A stretch of 32,817 nt of DNA from Phenylobacterium sp. Root700 (GTDB lineage: Bacteria; Pseudomonadota; Alphaproteobacteria; Caulobacterales; Caulobacteraceae), in assembly GCF_001429025.1 (NCBI RefSeq), contig NZ_LMHT01000031.1, positions 46,591 to 79,407 of the forward strand, written 5' to 3'. This document shows, piece after piece, positions 17,896 to 25,076 of the stretch. Every line of letters starts with the position of its first letter. The first letter of the stretch is position 1. Made by a program: the position numbers and the translations under genes. The notes beneath the pieces were generated by a model that was not told the DNA's origin, made no database searches, and was given only the letters and a program-made list of their open reading frames with translations.

Positions 17896-18969
17896 ATGAG
17901 CCTGATCCCTGGCCAAGCTGCACCTTGGTTCACCGCCCCGACGAAGGCCAACCCGCGCTTCGCCTTCTCGAGCCTGGCCGGACGTTACGTCCTGCTGCTC
18001 TTCACGCCGGATGATCCCGCCCAGCGCGAGACGGCGCTGGCGCGGCTGGCCGCGGTCGAGGCTCAGTTCGACCAGGTCAACCAGATCGCCTTCTGCGTCA
18101 CGCGCGATCGGGCGGTGTTCCAGGCCGCACGGGAAACCTTGGGGGTTCGCTGGTTCCTCGACGCGAACGATCAGATTACCCGCGGATATGGCGCGGTGGA
18201 CGCCGCCGGGGCCGAGCAGCCACAGTGGCTCATCCTCGATCCGACCCTTCGGGTCCTGGTGACCGGTACGATGGCCGACAGCGACCGGATCTTCGCCGCC
18301 CTAGGCGGACTGCCCAGCCCCGACGACCACGCCGGCGTTCCCCTGCACGCCCCGGTGCTGATCGTGCCGCGCGTGTTCGAGCCGGAGATGTGCCGGCGGC
18401 TGATCAATTTCTACGACCAGACCGGGGGCGCGCCCTCGGGCGTCATGCGCGAGATCGACGGAAAGACGGTCGGGGTGCTGGACGATTTCAAGCGCCGCAG
18501 CGATGCGACCATCGAGGACCCGGCGTTCCGCGCCGAAATCCTGCGCCGGATCGAAAAGCGGCTCGTCTCCCAGATCAATCGGGCGTTCCAGTTCCAGCCG
18601 ACGCGGATCGAACGCTACATCGTCGCCCGCTACGACGCCGACGAGGGCGGCTATTTCCGCGCCCATCGCGACAACACCACCGCTGGAACCGCCCATCGCC
18701 GGTTCGCCTGTTCGATCAATCTGAACGCCGAGGAATTCGAGGGCGGCGATCTGCGGTTCCCGGAGTTCGGCTCGCGCACCTATCGCCCGCCGAGCGGCGG
18801 GGCGGTGGTGTTCTCCTGCTCGCTGCTGCATGAGGCCACGCCGGTCACGCGTGGACGGCGCTATGCTTTCCTGCCGTTCTTCTATGACGAGGCCGGCGAA
18901 GAGATCCGCCAGAAGAACCTGCACACCCTGGTCCTGCCGCCGGAAGCGACCGCCATCTCTTCGGACTGA
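17896..18969 (+). CDS. Redoxin-like domain fused to a 2OG-Fe(II) oxygenase
   Basis: A 357-residue two-domain protein. Residues about 1-140 have a peroxiredoxin/AhpC-TSA fold pattern (MSLIPGQAAPWFTAP, YVLLLFTPDD, GVRWFLDAND, QPQWLILDPTLRV). The position where the peroxidatic Cys should stand reads PDDPAQR, and the only Cys nearby (Cys67) is in another strand, so peroxidase activity is unlikely. Residues about 150-340 form a double-stranded beta-helix 2OG oxygenase of the prolyl-hydroxylase-like type: iron ligands His257 and Asp259 in FRAHRDN, distal His312 in LLHEATP, and Arg321/322 in RGRRYAFLPFFYDE for 2-oxoglutarate. It stands alone between a divergent kinase gene and an AT-rich gap; its substrate is unknown. 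Confidence 0.85.
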   Translation: MSLIPGQAAPWFTAPTKANPRFAFSSLAGRYVLLLFTPDDPAQRETALARLAAVEAQFDQVNQIAFCVTRDRAVFQAARETLGVRWFLDANDQITRGYGAVDAAGAEQPQWLILDPTLRVLVTGTMADSDRIFAALGGLPSPDDHAGVPLHAPVLIVPRVFEPEMCRRLINFYDQTGGAPSGVMREIDGKTVGVLDDFKRRSDATIEDPAFRAEILRRIEKRLVSQINRAFQFQPTRIERYIVARYDADEGGYFRAHRDNTTAGTAHRRFACSINLNAEEFEGGDLRFPEFGSRTYRPPSGGAVVFSCSLLHEATPVTRGRRYAFLPFFYDEAGEEIRQKNLHTLVLPPEATAISSD

Positions 18970-19454
18970 TTGCAGGCACAGTTCACGCGGCAGGTTTGTT
19001 CGAACTCCTCCAGAACAACTACGGCGATAGAGAGCGAATACATCCCTGGATACAGGCGAGCCGCCGCGCCAAGCCGCGATCAAGCGCTCATCGCTAGACG
19101 TTCGCCGTATTCGAAACCCCGCGGACTTTCCACCCCAGGCGCCTAACCGCTTACAGGCGGTTCAATCTCTGAGCGAGATCACAGCAAGGCGGCCATGGGA
19201 GGACAGAATCAACAGAGTCTAATGGAGGTTTGACCCAAGGCGTTCGCCTGAATGGGGATTTTTACCAACTCAATAGACTTCAATGCCTGCTCATCATCGG
19301 AGGCGCCTTACTCGCGCTATTCTCATAGATGTGGCGAGAATCTGGCCGGATCAAATAGGGTTGATATTTACTTAACGCGCCACCTGGAGTATCGCTGTTA
19401 TCGAAGGCGTTCGCGCTCGGCGGGCGTCAGCAAACGCACCGAGGGGCTAACCCT
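18970..19454. other. Long, comparatively AT-rich non-coding region
   Basis: About 485 bases with no supportable coding frame or RNA gene. From about 19200 to 19400 it is visibly richer in A and T than anything around it (for example the stretch around 19345-19375). It probably contains the promoter and leader of the PEPxxWA-CTERM gene, but I cannot assign a clear -35/-10 pair. A GTTCGAAC palindrome-like patch lies near 18996. Confidence 0.6.
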
Positions 19455-20123
19455 ATGAATATGCTACTAAAAGGCGCCGCAGTCGCTGCTGTGGCCAGCT
19501 TCATGATCGCCAGTTCAGCGAACGCTGCTGTCAACGTCACCACCACGGCGGGCGCTCCGGACCCGGGGCCGCAGGCCGGCGAAAGCGTCCTGTTCAACTT
19601 CAACGGCGCCACGCCTGGGCTTTCGGGCGACTACGCCTTGGTCAGCGGCAGCTCGAGCGGCGTCTATGCGGCTCCGGCCGGCGACGCCAGCCAGTACCTG
19701 GTGGTTCCGGGCGTCGTTAACAGCGCCGGCACGGCCACGCTGGACCTGACCACGGTTCTGGCCGGCCTCTACACCAACACCTTCAGCTTCTACTGGGGTT
19801 CGGTGGACACCTACAACACGCTCAAGCTGTACGATAAGTCGCACACCCTGATCGACACGATCTTCGGCAACACCCTGCCGCCGGCCAACGGCAACCAGGT
19901 CGACGCCAACTCCAATATCCGGGTGAACTTCGCGCTCACGGGCGCGTCGCGGGACCTCGGCTATCTGGAATTCACTTCGAACGGCAAGGCCTTCGAGCTC
20001 GACGACATCTCGTTCGCGACGTCGGCGGTTCCGGAGCCGGCGACCTGGGCGATGATGATCGCGGGCTTCGGCCTGGCCGGCACGGCGATCCGCCGTCGCC
20101 GCAGCACCTTCGTCGTCGCCTAA
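19455..20123 (+). CDS. PEPxxWA-CTERM sorting-domain extracellular protein
   Basis: A 222-residue secreted protein. It has a signal peptide at residues 1 to about 24 (MNMLLKGAAVAAVASFMIAS, cleaved near SANA-AV) and a beta-rich, Asn/Thr/Ser/Gly-rich middle. The C-terminal tripartite sorting signal is VPEPATWAMMIAGFGLAG followed by IRRRR, which is a PEPxxWA motif, a hydrophobic helix and an arginine cluster. Proteins with this tail are cleaved by exosortase-like enzymes and often join exopolysaccharide or surface layers; no exosortase is in the window. GAGGGG at 19441-19446 serves as the ribosome-binding site for ATG 19455. A strong terminator follows. The mid-domain resembles carbohydrate-surface proteins only loosely; the function is unknown. 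Confidence 0.88.
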   Translation: MNMLLKGAAVAAVASFMIASSANAAVNVTTTAGAPDPGPQAGESVLFNFNGATPGLSGDYALVSGSSSGVYAAPAGDASQYLVVPGVVNSAGTATLDLTTVLAGLYTNTFSFYWGSVDTYNTLKLYDKSHTLIDTIFGNTLPPANGNQVDANSNIRVNFALTGASRDLGYLEFTSNGKAFELDDISFATSAVPEPATWAMMIAGFGLAGTAIRRRRSTFVVA

Positions 20124-20148
20124 GACGCACGAACGTTCCCTGGAAGAG

Positions 20149-20180
20149 CCGGCGGGGTCCTGCCCCGCCGGTTTTTCTTT
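20149..20180 (+). terminator. Rho-independent terminator of the PEP-CTERM gene
   Basis: A perfect 9-bp stem, CCGGCGGGG (20149-20157) with CCCCGCCGG (20163-20171), a five-base loop and an immediate T-run (TTTTTCTTT) at 20172-20180. It lies 26 bases after the stop codon. This is the clearest intrinsic terminator in the window. Confidence 0.9.
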
Positions 20181-20316
20181 GCCCGTCAGACGGCCGCCGA
20201 GGAGGGCGGCGCGATCAGGTCGAGGTCCCGAGCCTCAAATCACCGGCCGAAACGGCTGCTGACAGACAGCTGTCAGCAGGCTCATGTTCTGTTGGCGCAA
20301 ACCCCTGGAGCCGACC

Positions 20317-20955
20317 ATGTCCGACCTCATTTTCTACACCAACCCCATGTCACGCGGCCGCATCATCCGCTGGATGCTCGAGGAAGTCGGCCAGCCCTAT
20401 GAGACCAAGATCCTGCGCTGGGAGACCGGCGAGGCGAAGGGCGCCGACTACCTGGCCATCAATCCCATGGGCAAGGTGCCGGCCATCGTGCACGACGGGG
20501 TGATCGTCACCGAATGCGCCGCCATCTGCGCCTACCTCGCCGACGCCTTCCCTGAAGCGGGCCTGGCTCCGCCCGCGCACAGCCGGCTGCGCGGCCCCTA
20601 TTATCGCTGGCTGTTCTTCGCGGCCGGCCCGATCGAGCAGGCCGTGAGCGCCAAGATGGTGAACCTGGAACCGACGATCGAACAGCGCAGCATGCTGGGC
20701 TTCGGCTGCATCGAGGACGTCCTGGCCGTCGTGGAGGACGCGGTCGAAAGCCGCCCATACCTGGTCGGCGACAGCTTTACCGCCGCCGACCTCTATCTGG
20801 CCTCCCACCTGTCCTGGGGGATGAACTTCGGGACGATCGAAAAGCGCCCGGCGTTCGAGGCCTATGTCGAGCGCCACGTCCATCGCCCCGCCGCCCAGCG
20901 CGCCGACGAGATCGACAACGCGCTCATCGCCGCCGCCGCGCAGCCCGCGTCCTGA
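20317..20955 (+). CDS. Glutathione S-transferase family protein
   Basis: A 212-residue cytosolic GST. The thioredoxin-like N-domain opens DLIFYTNPMSRGRIIRWML, with a serine at the usual catalytic position, and continues YLAINPMGKVPAIV with ECAAICAYLADAFP (glutathione-binding Pro and Glu-Cys/Ser signature). The all-helical C-domain has LVGDSFTAADLYLASHLSWG, the N-capping box. ATG 20317 has GGAG six bases upstream and is preferred to an in-frame start at 20284. It sits alone after the terminator of the previous gene and converges on the DUF2306 gene. The substrate is unknown; conjugation or detoxification is the family role. Confidence 0.9.
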   Translation: MSDLIFYTNPMSRGRIIRWMLEEVGQPYETKILRWETGEAKGADYLAINPMGKVPAIVHDGVIVTECAAICAYLADAFPEAGLAPPAHSRLRGPYYRWLFFAAGPIEQAVSAKMVNLEPTIEQRSMLGFGCIEDVLAVVEDAVESRPYLVGDSFTAADLYLASHLSWGMNFGTIEKRPAFEAYVERHVHRPAAQRADEIDNALIAAAAQPAS

Positions 20956-20975
20956 GCCTCGACGGCCGCCGGACG

Positions 20976-21003
20976 GCCGCCGCGAGCATCTGCGCGCGGC
21001 GGC
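20976..21003. terminator. GC hairpin between convergent genes
   Basis: GCCGCCGCG (20976-20984) pairs perfectly with CGCGGCGGC (20995-21003) across a ten-base loop. It is placed between the stops of the GST (plus) and DUF2306 (minus) genes. There is no T-run, so its use as a terminator is only plausible. Confidence 0.4.
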
Positions 21004-21037
21004 GGCCGAGGCCGCCGCGAACTGATCAGGCGTCGGC

Positions 21038-21730
21038 TCAGACGCGCCCGCCGCGCCTCGAGCTCCGCAGCTGCATGTAGAAGCCGGTCAACGCGAAAGG
21101 CATCACCCAGCCGACCCAGCCCATGGTGATGTAGCGCATCGGCCCCATGTCCTGGATGAACGCGATGGGCGCGTCGAACAGCCAGCGCGTCACCACGAAG
21201 GACAGCGTCAGGGCGTAGTTCTGAGCCATCAGCTGACGGTGCAGCGCCACGTTCCGCCCTCGGATCGCCCACCAGCTGAGGCCCGCGGTGCCTGTCCAAC
21301 AGACAGCCAGGCAGAACAGCCCGACCGCGAACCCGACGGTGCGGGTGAGATCAAGATGGAAGGACATGTAGAACGCGCTGGCCGCGCCCAGCGCCACGCC
21401 GGTCAGATAGCCGTATCCCACGGCCCGATGCAGAGCCGGGCGGGCCCGCCTCAGGCCTTCCCAGAACTGCAGCGGACCGAGGAACAGCGCCGCAGACGCG
21501 CCGAGGATGTGAGCGGCCATGGCCGGCAGGTGCGGCCAGAAACGGCCATAGGTCTGCTCCGACAGCACGTAGAACGGCAGGGCGTCCCGTCGGAAGATGA
21601 AGACGGCTACGACCGCCAGCGCACAGACGCCAAACGTCGCCGCCGCGAGCGCCAGGACCCGTGCAGCGGCCGCGAGGCGGCGCGATCCCGGGGCGATCAT
21701 GATCTCGGATTCAAGGTTCAAGGCGTCCAT
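21038..21730 (-). CDS. DUF2306 membrane protein
   Basis: A 230-residue inner-membrane protein with about six or seven hydrophobic helices: near residues 22-46, 66-88, 105-122, 135-158, 172-190 and 200-222. It has the DUF2306 pattern HILGASAALFLGPLQFW, LHRAVGYGYL and NVALHRQLMAQNYALTL. Function is not known for the family. The start is uncertain: ATG 21730 overlaps the epimerase gene by 20 bases, with GGAAGG just ahead at tight spacing, while ATG 21700 would start 10 bases past that stop. It is co-transcribed with the upstream epimerase and so is probably under the TetR regulator encoded on the other side. Confidence 0.82.
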   Translation of the reverse strand: MDALNLESEIMIAPGSRRLAAAARVLALAAATFGVCALAVVAVFIFRRDALPFYVLSEQTYGRFWPHLPAMAAHILGASAALFLGPLQFWEGLRRARPALHRAVGYGYLTGVALGAASAFYMSFHLDLTRTVGFAVGLFCLAVCWTGTAGLSWWAIRGRNVALHRQLMAQNYALTLSFVVTRWLFDAPIAFIQDMGPMRYITMGWVGWVMPFALTGFYMQLRSSRRGGRV

Positions 21731-22688
21731 CCTTCCGCATCCAGTCGACGGCGTCGGCGATCATCTGTTCGAGCGACGGCGAGGCGTAGCCGAGCTCGAG
21801 GCTCGCCTTTTGGGTCGCTACCGATTGGTGGCCGCAGACGATCTCTGCGCCTTCCGGCGTCAGGTCCGGTTCGCGGCGCGTCACGTACGAGGCCAGCTGC
21901 GAGAGGGCGCCCATCGTCTTCAGCAGCCCGGCGGGCGTCGCGCGCGCCGGCGTCGGCCGGTCCAGCAGCCGCCCGGCGCAAGCGATGAAGTCCAGGTAGC
22001 TGGCGTGCGGGCCGGGCAGGATGTACCGCTCGCCCACGGCGGCGCGGTCGACCGCGTCGATGTGGGCCTGGGCGACGGCGCCGGCGTGACAGAAGACGGT
22101 GGAGCCGGGAGGCGCGCCGGGCAGCGAACCGTCATGCACCATCCGAATGAGCCGGGACCAATTGTGCGTGTCGTACCGGCCGACAATGCTGCAAGGATTG
22201 AGGATAGTGGCGGGCAGGCCCTGATCGATCGCCTTCACCACGAGGTCGTCAGCCAGCGACTTGGAGCGGATGTAGCCGATCGGCGAGGTCGATCCCAACC
22301 GAGGCGAATCTTCATGGATGTCGCGGAACGAGGTTCCATAGACGCCGACCGTGGAGGTGTGGATGACCCGCGGCACGCCCTTGCGCCGCGCCGCGTTCAT
22401 CAGCTGGCGGGAGCCTTCCACATTGATCGCGTGCTGACGGGCGTTGTTCCGCCGCCAGAAACTCGTGTCCCCTGCAAGGTGGAACAGGCAATCGATGTCG
22501 TCCGGGATCGCCGCCTCGAGGGTCGACGGGTCGGCGAGATCGCCTTGCACGAAACTGACGCCTTCTCCCCTGCGCTCAACGCCCGCCGAGCGCTTGAGGA
22601 CGGAGACGCGCCAGCCGGCCGCCACGAGGCGTTCGATCAGATTGCGTCCCAGAAACCCGGTTCCACCGGTAACAAGCGCACGACGCAT
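21711..22688 (-). CDS. NAD-dependent epimerase/dehydratase (dihydroflavonol-reductase-like extended SDR)
   Basis: A 325-residue extended SDR. The N-terminus RRALVTGGTGFLGRNLIERL carries the cofactor GxxGxxG. Other landmarks are DIDCLFHLAGDTSFW, HTSTVGVYG (catalytic Ser/Thr region), YIRSKSLAD (YxxxK) and LNPCSIVGRYDTHNW. It resembles dihydroflavonol-4-reductase-like and hydroxysteroid dehydrogenase-like bacterial enzymes; the substrate is unknown. It is the first gene of a two-gene operon with the DUF2306 protein. It diverges from a TetR gene, with palindromic sites between them, so it is likely the regulator's main target. Confidence 0.88.
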   Translation of the reverse strand: MRRALVTGGTGFLGRNLIERLVAAGWRVSVLKRSAGVERRGEGVSFVQGDLADPSTLEAAIPDDIDCLFHLAGDTSFWRRNNARQHAINVEGSRQLMNAARRKGVPRVIHTSTVGVYGTSFRDIHEDSPRLGSTSPIGYIRSKSLADDLVVKAIDQGLPATILNPCSIVGRYDTHNWSRLIRMVHDGSLPGAPPGSTVFCHAGAVAQAHIDAVDRAAVGERYILPGPHASYLDFIACAGRLLDRPTPARATPAGLLKTMGALSQLASYVTRREPDLTPEGAEIVCGHQSVATQKASLELGYASPSLEQMIADAVDWMRKDGRLEP

Positions 22689-22723
22689 ATCCCCTCCGCG
22701 CGACCTTGTCGTCGCGATTCATA

Positions 22724-22754
22724 TACGATATCGTACTTACATACATATATGTAT
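22724..22754. promoter_or_regulatory. Two palindromic candidate TetR operators
   Basis: TACGATATCGTA (22724-22735) is a perfect 12-base palindrome, and ATACATATATGTAT (22741-22754) a perfect 14-base one. Both share the form TAC-N6-GTA, and their centres are 18 bases apart. They lie in a short AT-rich island between the divergent epimerase (start 22688) and TetR (start 22790) genes, where a self-regulating TetR repressor normally binds and where the promoters must be. Confidence 0.7.
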
Positions 22755-22789
22755 CTGAAAGTGCAAGCAGCAGGCGGACGAGGTGCGAC

Positions 22790-23401
22790 ATGGCGCGGAT
22801 GACTCGCGAGGAAACACGGGAGCAGACGCGGGAAAGGCTGCTATCGGCTGCGCGCACGGTGTTCGCCCGCAGCGGCTTCGGCGGCGCTTCGATCGACGTG
22901 ATCGCCGAGCGCGCCGGCTATTCCCGCGGAGCGTTCTATTCGAACTTCGCGAGCAAGGAGGCGATCTTCCTGGAGCTTCTCGCGCGCCACATGGAAGGAG
23001 AGCGCAAGGCTGGGCGACAGATCGCGGCGTCCTCCACGGACCTGGATCAGATCATTGACGCGCTGGCGGAGCGCTACGCCACCGATCAGAACGACCAGGA
23101 CTGGTGCATGCTCTCGGTGGAGTTCTCGCTGCAGGAGGGCCGCTCACCGGCCTTCGCCGAACAGGCGGCCGAGCTGAACGCCGCTCATCTCGCCGGCGCT
23201 GCGGAGGTCGTCCAGCGCCTGTGCGAGGTCGCCGATGCTCGCGGCGTGGACCCTAGGCGCGCCGCGGCGCTCTTCCTGGCCTTTCGCCAGGGCCTCGCCC
23301 TCGCCGCCTCAGGTCCGGCGCCCCAGCTCACTCAGTCGGAGATTCAGGAGGGGTTGCGACTCTTCATGCACGCCCTGCTCGCGCCGGAGCCGCGCGCCTG
23401 A
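22790..23401 (+). CDS. TetR/AcrR family transcriptional regulator
   Basis: A 203-residue repressor. The N-terminal helix-turn-helix is at residues about 33-53: ASIDVIAERAGYSRGAFYSN followed by FASKEAIF, the standard TetR DNA-binding unit. The remainder is a helical ligand-binding and dimerisation domain. ATG 22790 is chosen because GAGGT sits at 22780-22784 and the family begins with this charged helix; the open frame runs upstream to 22706 through the operator region, which is not coding-like. It is divergent from the epimerase-DUF2306 operon, which it probably represses together with itself through the palindromes at 22724-22754. The inducer is unknown. Confidence 0.9.
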   Translation: MARMTREETREQTRERLLSAARTVFARSGFGGASIDVIAERAGYSRGAFYSNFASKEAIFLELLARHMEGERKAGRQIAASSTDLDQIIDALAERYATDQNDQDWCMLSVEFSLQEGRSPAFAEQAAELNAAHLAGAAEVVQRLCEVADARGVDPRRAAALFLAFRQGLALAASGPAPQLTQSEIQEGLRLFMHALLAPEPRA

Positions 23402-23405
23402 AACA

Positions 23406-23422
23406 GCCGCTCAAGCTGCGGC
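23406..23422. terminator. Small hairpin between tetR-type gene and tRNA-Arg
   Basis: GCCGC (23406-23410) pairs with GCGGC (23418-23422) across seven bases. On the minus strand it follows the tRNA-Arg 3' end and is followed by TGTTTC. It is short and weak. Confidence 0.3.
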
Positions 23423-23438
23423 AAGTCATTGGAAACTC

Positions 23439-23515
23439 TGGCGCACCCGACACGATTCGAACGTGTGACCTTTGCCTTCGGAGGGCAACGCTCTATCCAG
23501 CTGAGCTACGGGTGC
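23439..23515 (-). tRNA. tRNA-Arg (anticodon CCG)
   Basis: Read on the minus strand, a full 77-base cloverleaf. The acceptor GCACCCG pairs with CGGGTGC, the D-arm is GCTC/GAGC, and the anticodon arm TTGCC/GGCAA has loop CTCCGAA, giving anticodon CCG (reads CGG). The T-arm ACACG/CGTGT has TTCGAAT, and the CCA end is encoded (23441-23439). It lies between the TetR gene and an ABC ATPase gene, with no sign of an integrated element at its 3' end. Confidence 0.97.
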
Positions 23516-23564
23516 GTCTTCAGAAGTTGCGCTGTCTAACTGAAAGCGACGCGAAACGGAAGGC

Positions 23565-24503
23565 TTAGGCGCCTGCTGTCGTCAAGGAAACGAAAACGTC
23601 CTCCAGATCGGGATCCTCGGTGGAGATATCCTTGATGTGCAGGCCGGTGGCGCGGACCGCCGCCAGCACCTGTTCGACGCTGGATTGGCCGGTCTTGTAG
23701 GTGACGGCGAACGATCCGCCGGCGCGCGACCGGGTTTCAAATCCCTCCAGCAGCGGCGCGTCGGCCAGCGGCTCCTCGGGGGTCACCACCACATTTCGGG
23801 TGTCCAGGCGCTTCAGCAGGCTGGAGGTCGGCTCGCAGGCCACGACCTCGCCGCGATTGACGATGGCGATCTGGTCGCAGAGCTCCTGGGCCTCTTCCAG
23901 ATAGTGGGTGGTGAGCACGATGGTCACGCCCTTGCGGTTCAGCTCCAGCACATAGGCCCAAAGCTGGCGGCGCAGTTCGACGTCGACGCCGGCGGTCGGC
24001 TCGTCGAGGATCAGCACCGGCGGATTGTGCACCATGGCCTTGGCGACCATCAGCCGCCGCTTCATGCCGCCTGACAGCTGGCGCACATAGGCCTCGGCCT
24101 TGTCGCCGAGCCCGAGCGCGTTGAGCAGCTCCATGGTCCGGCGCTCTTTCGGCGGCACGCCGTACATGCCGGCCTGCACCTCGAGCGACTCGCGCGGGGT
24201 GAAGAACGGGTCGGCGGAAATCTCCTGCGGCACCACGCCGATGGCGGCGCGGGCGTCGCGCGGCCGCACGTCGATGTCGCGGTCCCAGATCTTCACCGTG
24301 CCGCCGGTCTTCTTGGTCAGGCCGGCCAGGGTGTTGATGAAGGTGGACTTGCCGGCCCCGTTGGGTCCCAGCAGGCCGAAGATCGAGCCGCGCGGGATCT
24401 TCAGGTCCAGCCCCCGCAAGGCATGCATCTCCGGCGCGGTCTTGGTGGCCGGATAGATCTTGACCACGCCTTGCGCCTCGATGGCGAACTCGGGAAGGAT
24501 CAT
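23565..24503 (-). CDS. ABC transporter ATP-binding protein (ABC-2/YadG-like), no adjacent permease
   Basis: A 312-residue ABC ATPase. Walker A GPNGAGKS is at about residues 46-53, the signature is LSGGMKRR, and Walker B is LILDEPTAG. A GVVPQE Q-loop region and LTTHYLEEAQ follow, then a C-terminal extension ending DLEDVFVSLTTAGA. It is clearly a paralogue of the ATPase at 276-1202 (same GVDVELRR and SLEEIF/DLEDVFVSL-type tail). No membrane subunit is encoded beside it: the next genes on both sides are a tRNA and a divergent zinc-finger gene. It may therefore pair with a permease elsewhere, possibly the one at 1199-1960 or an unlinked one. Confidence 0.9.
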   Translation of the reverse strand: MILPEFAIEAQGVVKIYPATKTAPEMHALRGLDLKIPRGSIFGLLGPNGAGKSTFINTLAGLTKKTGGTVKIWDRDIDVRPRDARAAIGVVPQEISADPFFTPRESLEVQAGMYGVPPKERRTMELLNALGLGDKAEAYVRQLSGGMKRRLMVAKAMVHNPPVLILDEPTAGVDVELRRQLWAYVLELNRKGVTIVLTTHYLEEAQELCDQIAIVNRGEVVACEPTSSLLKRLDTRNVVVTPEEPLADAPLLEGFETRSRAGGSFAVTYKTGQSSVEQVLAAVRATGLHIKDISTEDPDLEDVFVSLTTAGA

Positions 24504-24703
24504 GCGTCTCTTTGTACCAAGCGCAATCCAACCAGAGGGAACCGGCCGGCGGGAAATTGCGCGACAAATTAAGGGGCTGGAGCGCCGTTTCGATCAACCG
24601 AAACGAACAGCGCGCCAGGGGCGTGCATTGACGACGAAAGCCGTGGTCGCATACCTAGGCGCGCGCGGAGCATCCGCCAAGCTTCCGCAGCCGGAGAGTT
24701 TAC

Positions 24704-25006
24704 ATGGCCCGCAAAGCCCCCGTCCCCGATCAGGGTCGTTCGACCAAGCTGGAACCCATGCCCGCCAAGGGCGCGCATACGCCCGACCTGCCGCCGTCGG
24801 AGGTGATCGTGGTGCGTTCGGGCCGGGTCGCCTGCGACGGCGTCGGCGGCGCGCTCGGCCATCCGCGCGTCTGGCTGGAGATGGGCGAAGCCTCCTTCGT
24901 CGAATGCCCCTACTGCGACCGCCGCTTTGTTCTGCCCGCCGGCTCCGAAGGCCCTGAGGACGAACGCCTGGCGCCCGGCGTCTATGAAGGCTCGCACGGC
25001 CACTAG
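24704..25006 (+). CDS. Zinc-finger (zf-CHCC, NDUFS6-like) protein
   Basis: A 100-residue small protein with a zinc-binding signature: Cys44, His53, Cys68 and Cys71 in CDGVGGALGHPRVWLEMG and CPYCDRRFVL. This is the zf-CHCC pattern shared with the mitochondrial complex I subunit NDUFS6 (13 kDa). In alphaproteobacteria these proteins are short and may be complex I accessory subunits; that role is known for the family and inferred here. The N-terminal 40 residues are a flexible, Pro/Lys-rich lead. ATG 24704 follows a GGAGAG site. It diverges from the ABC ATPase gene across 200 bases that hold no other gene. Confidence 0.85.
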   Translation: MARKAPVPDQGRSTKLEPMPAKGAHTPDLPPSEVIVVRSGRVACDGVGGALGHPRVWLEMGEASFVECPYCDRRFVLPAGSEGPEDERLAPGVYEGSHGH

Positions 25007-25076
25007 GGCGGCCGATTTCCGCCAGTACGTCACATCGGCGCTTCCTATATCGTCCTCATCAGACGAGGAGGCGCCC

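Noticed and set aside
19237..19414. An 11-base direct repeat (AAGGCGTTCGC at 19237 and 19404)
   Set aside because: It is too short, with only two copies and no flanking symmetry; chance is sufficient.
23439..23564. tRNA-Arg as an integration site for a mobile element
   Set aside because: No integrase, no repeat of the tRNA 3' end and no change in gene content appear on either side.
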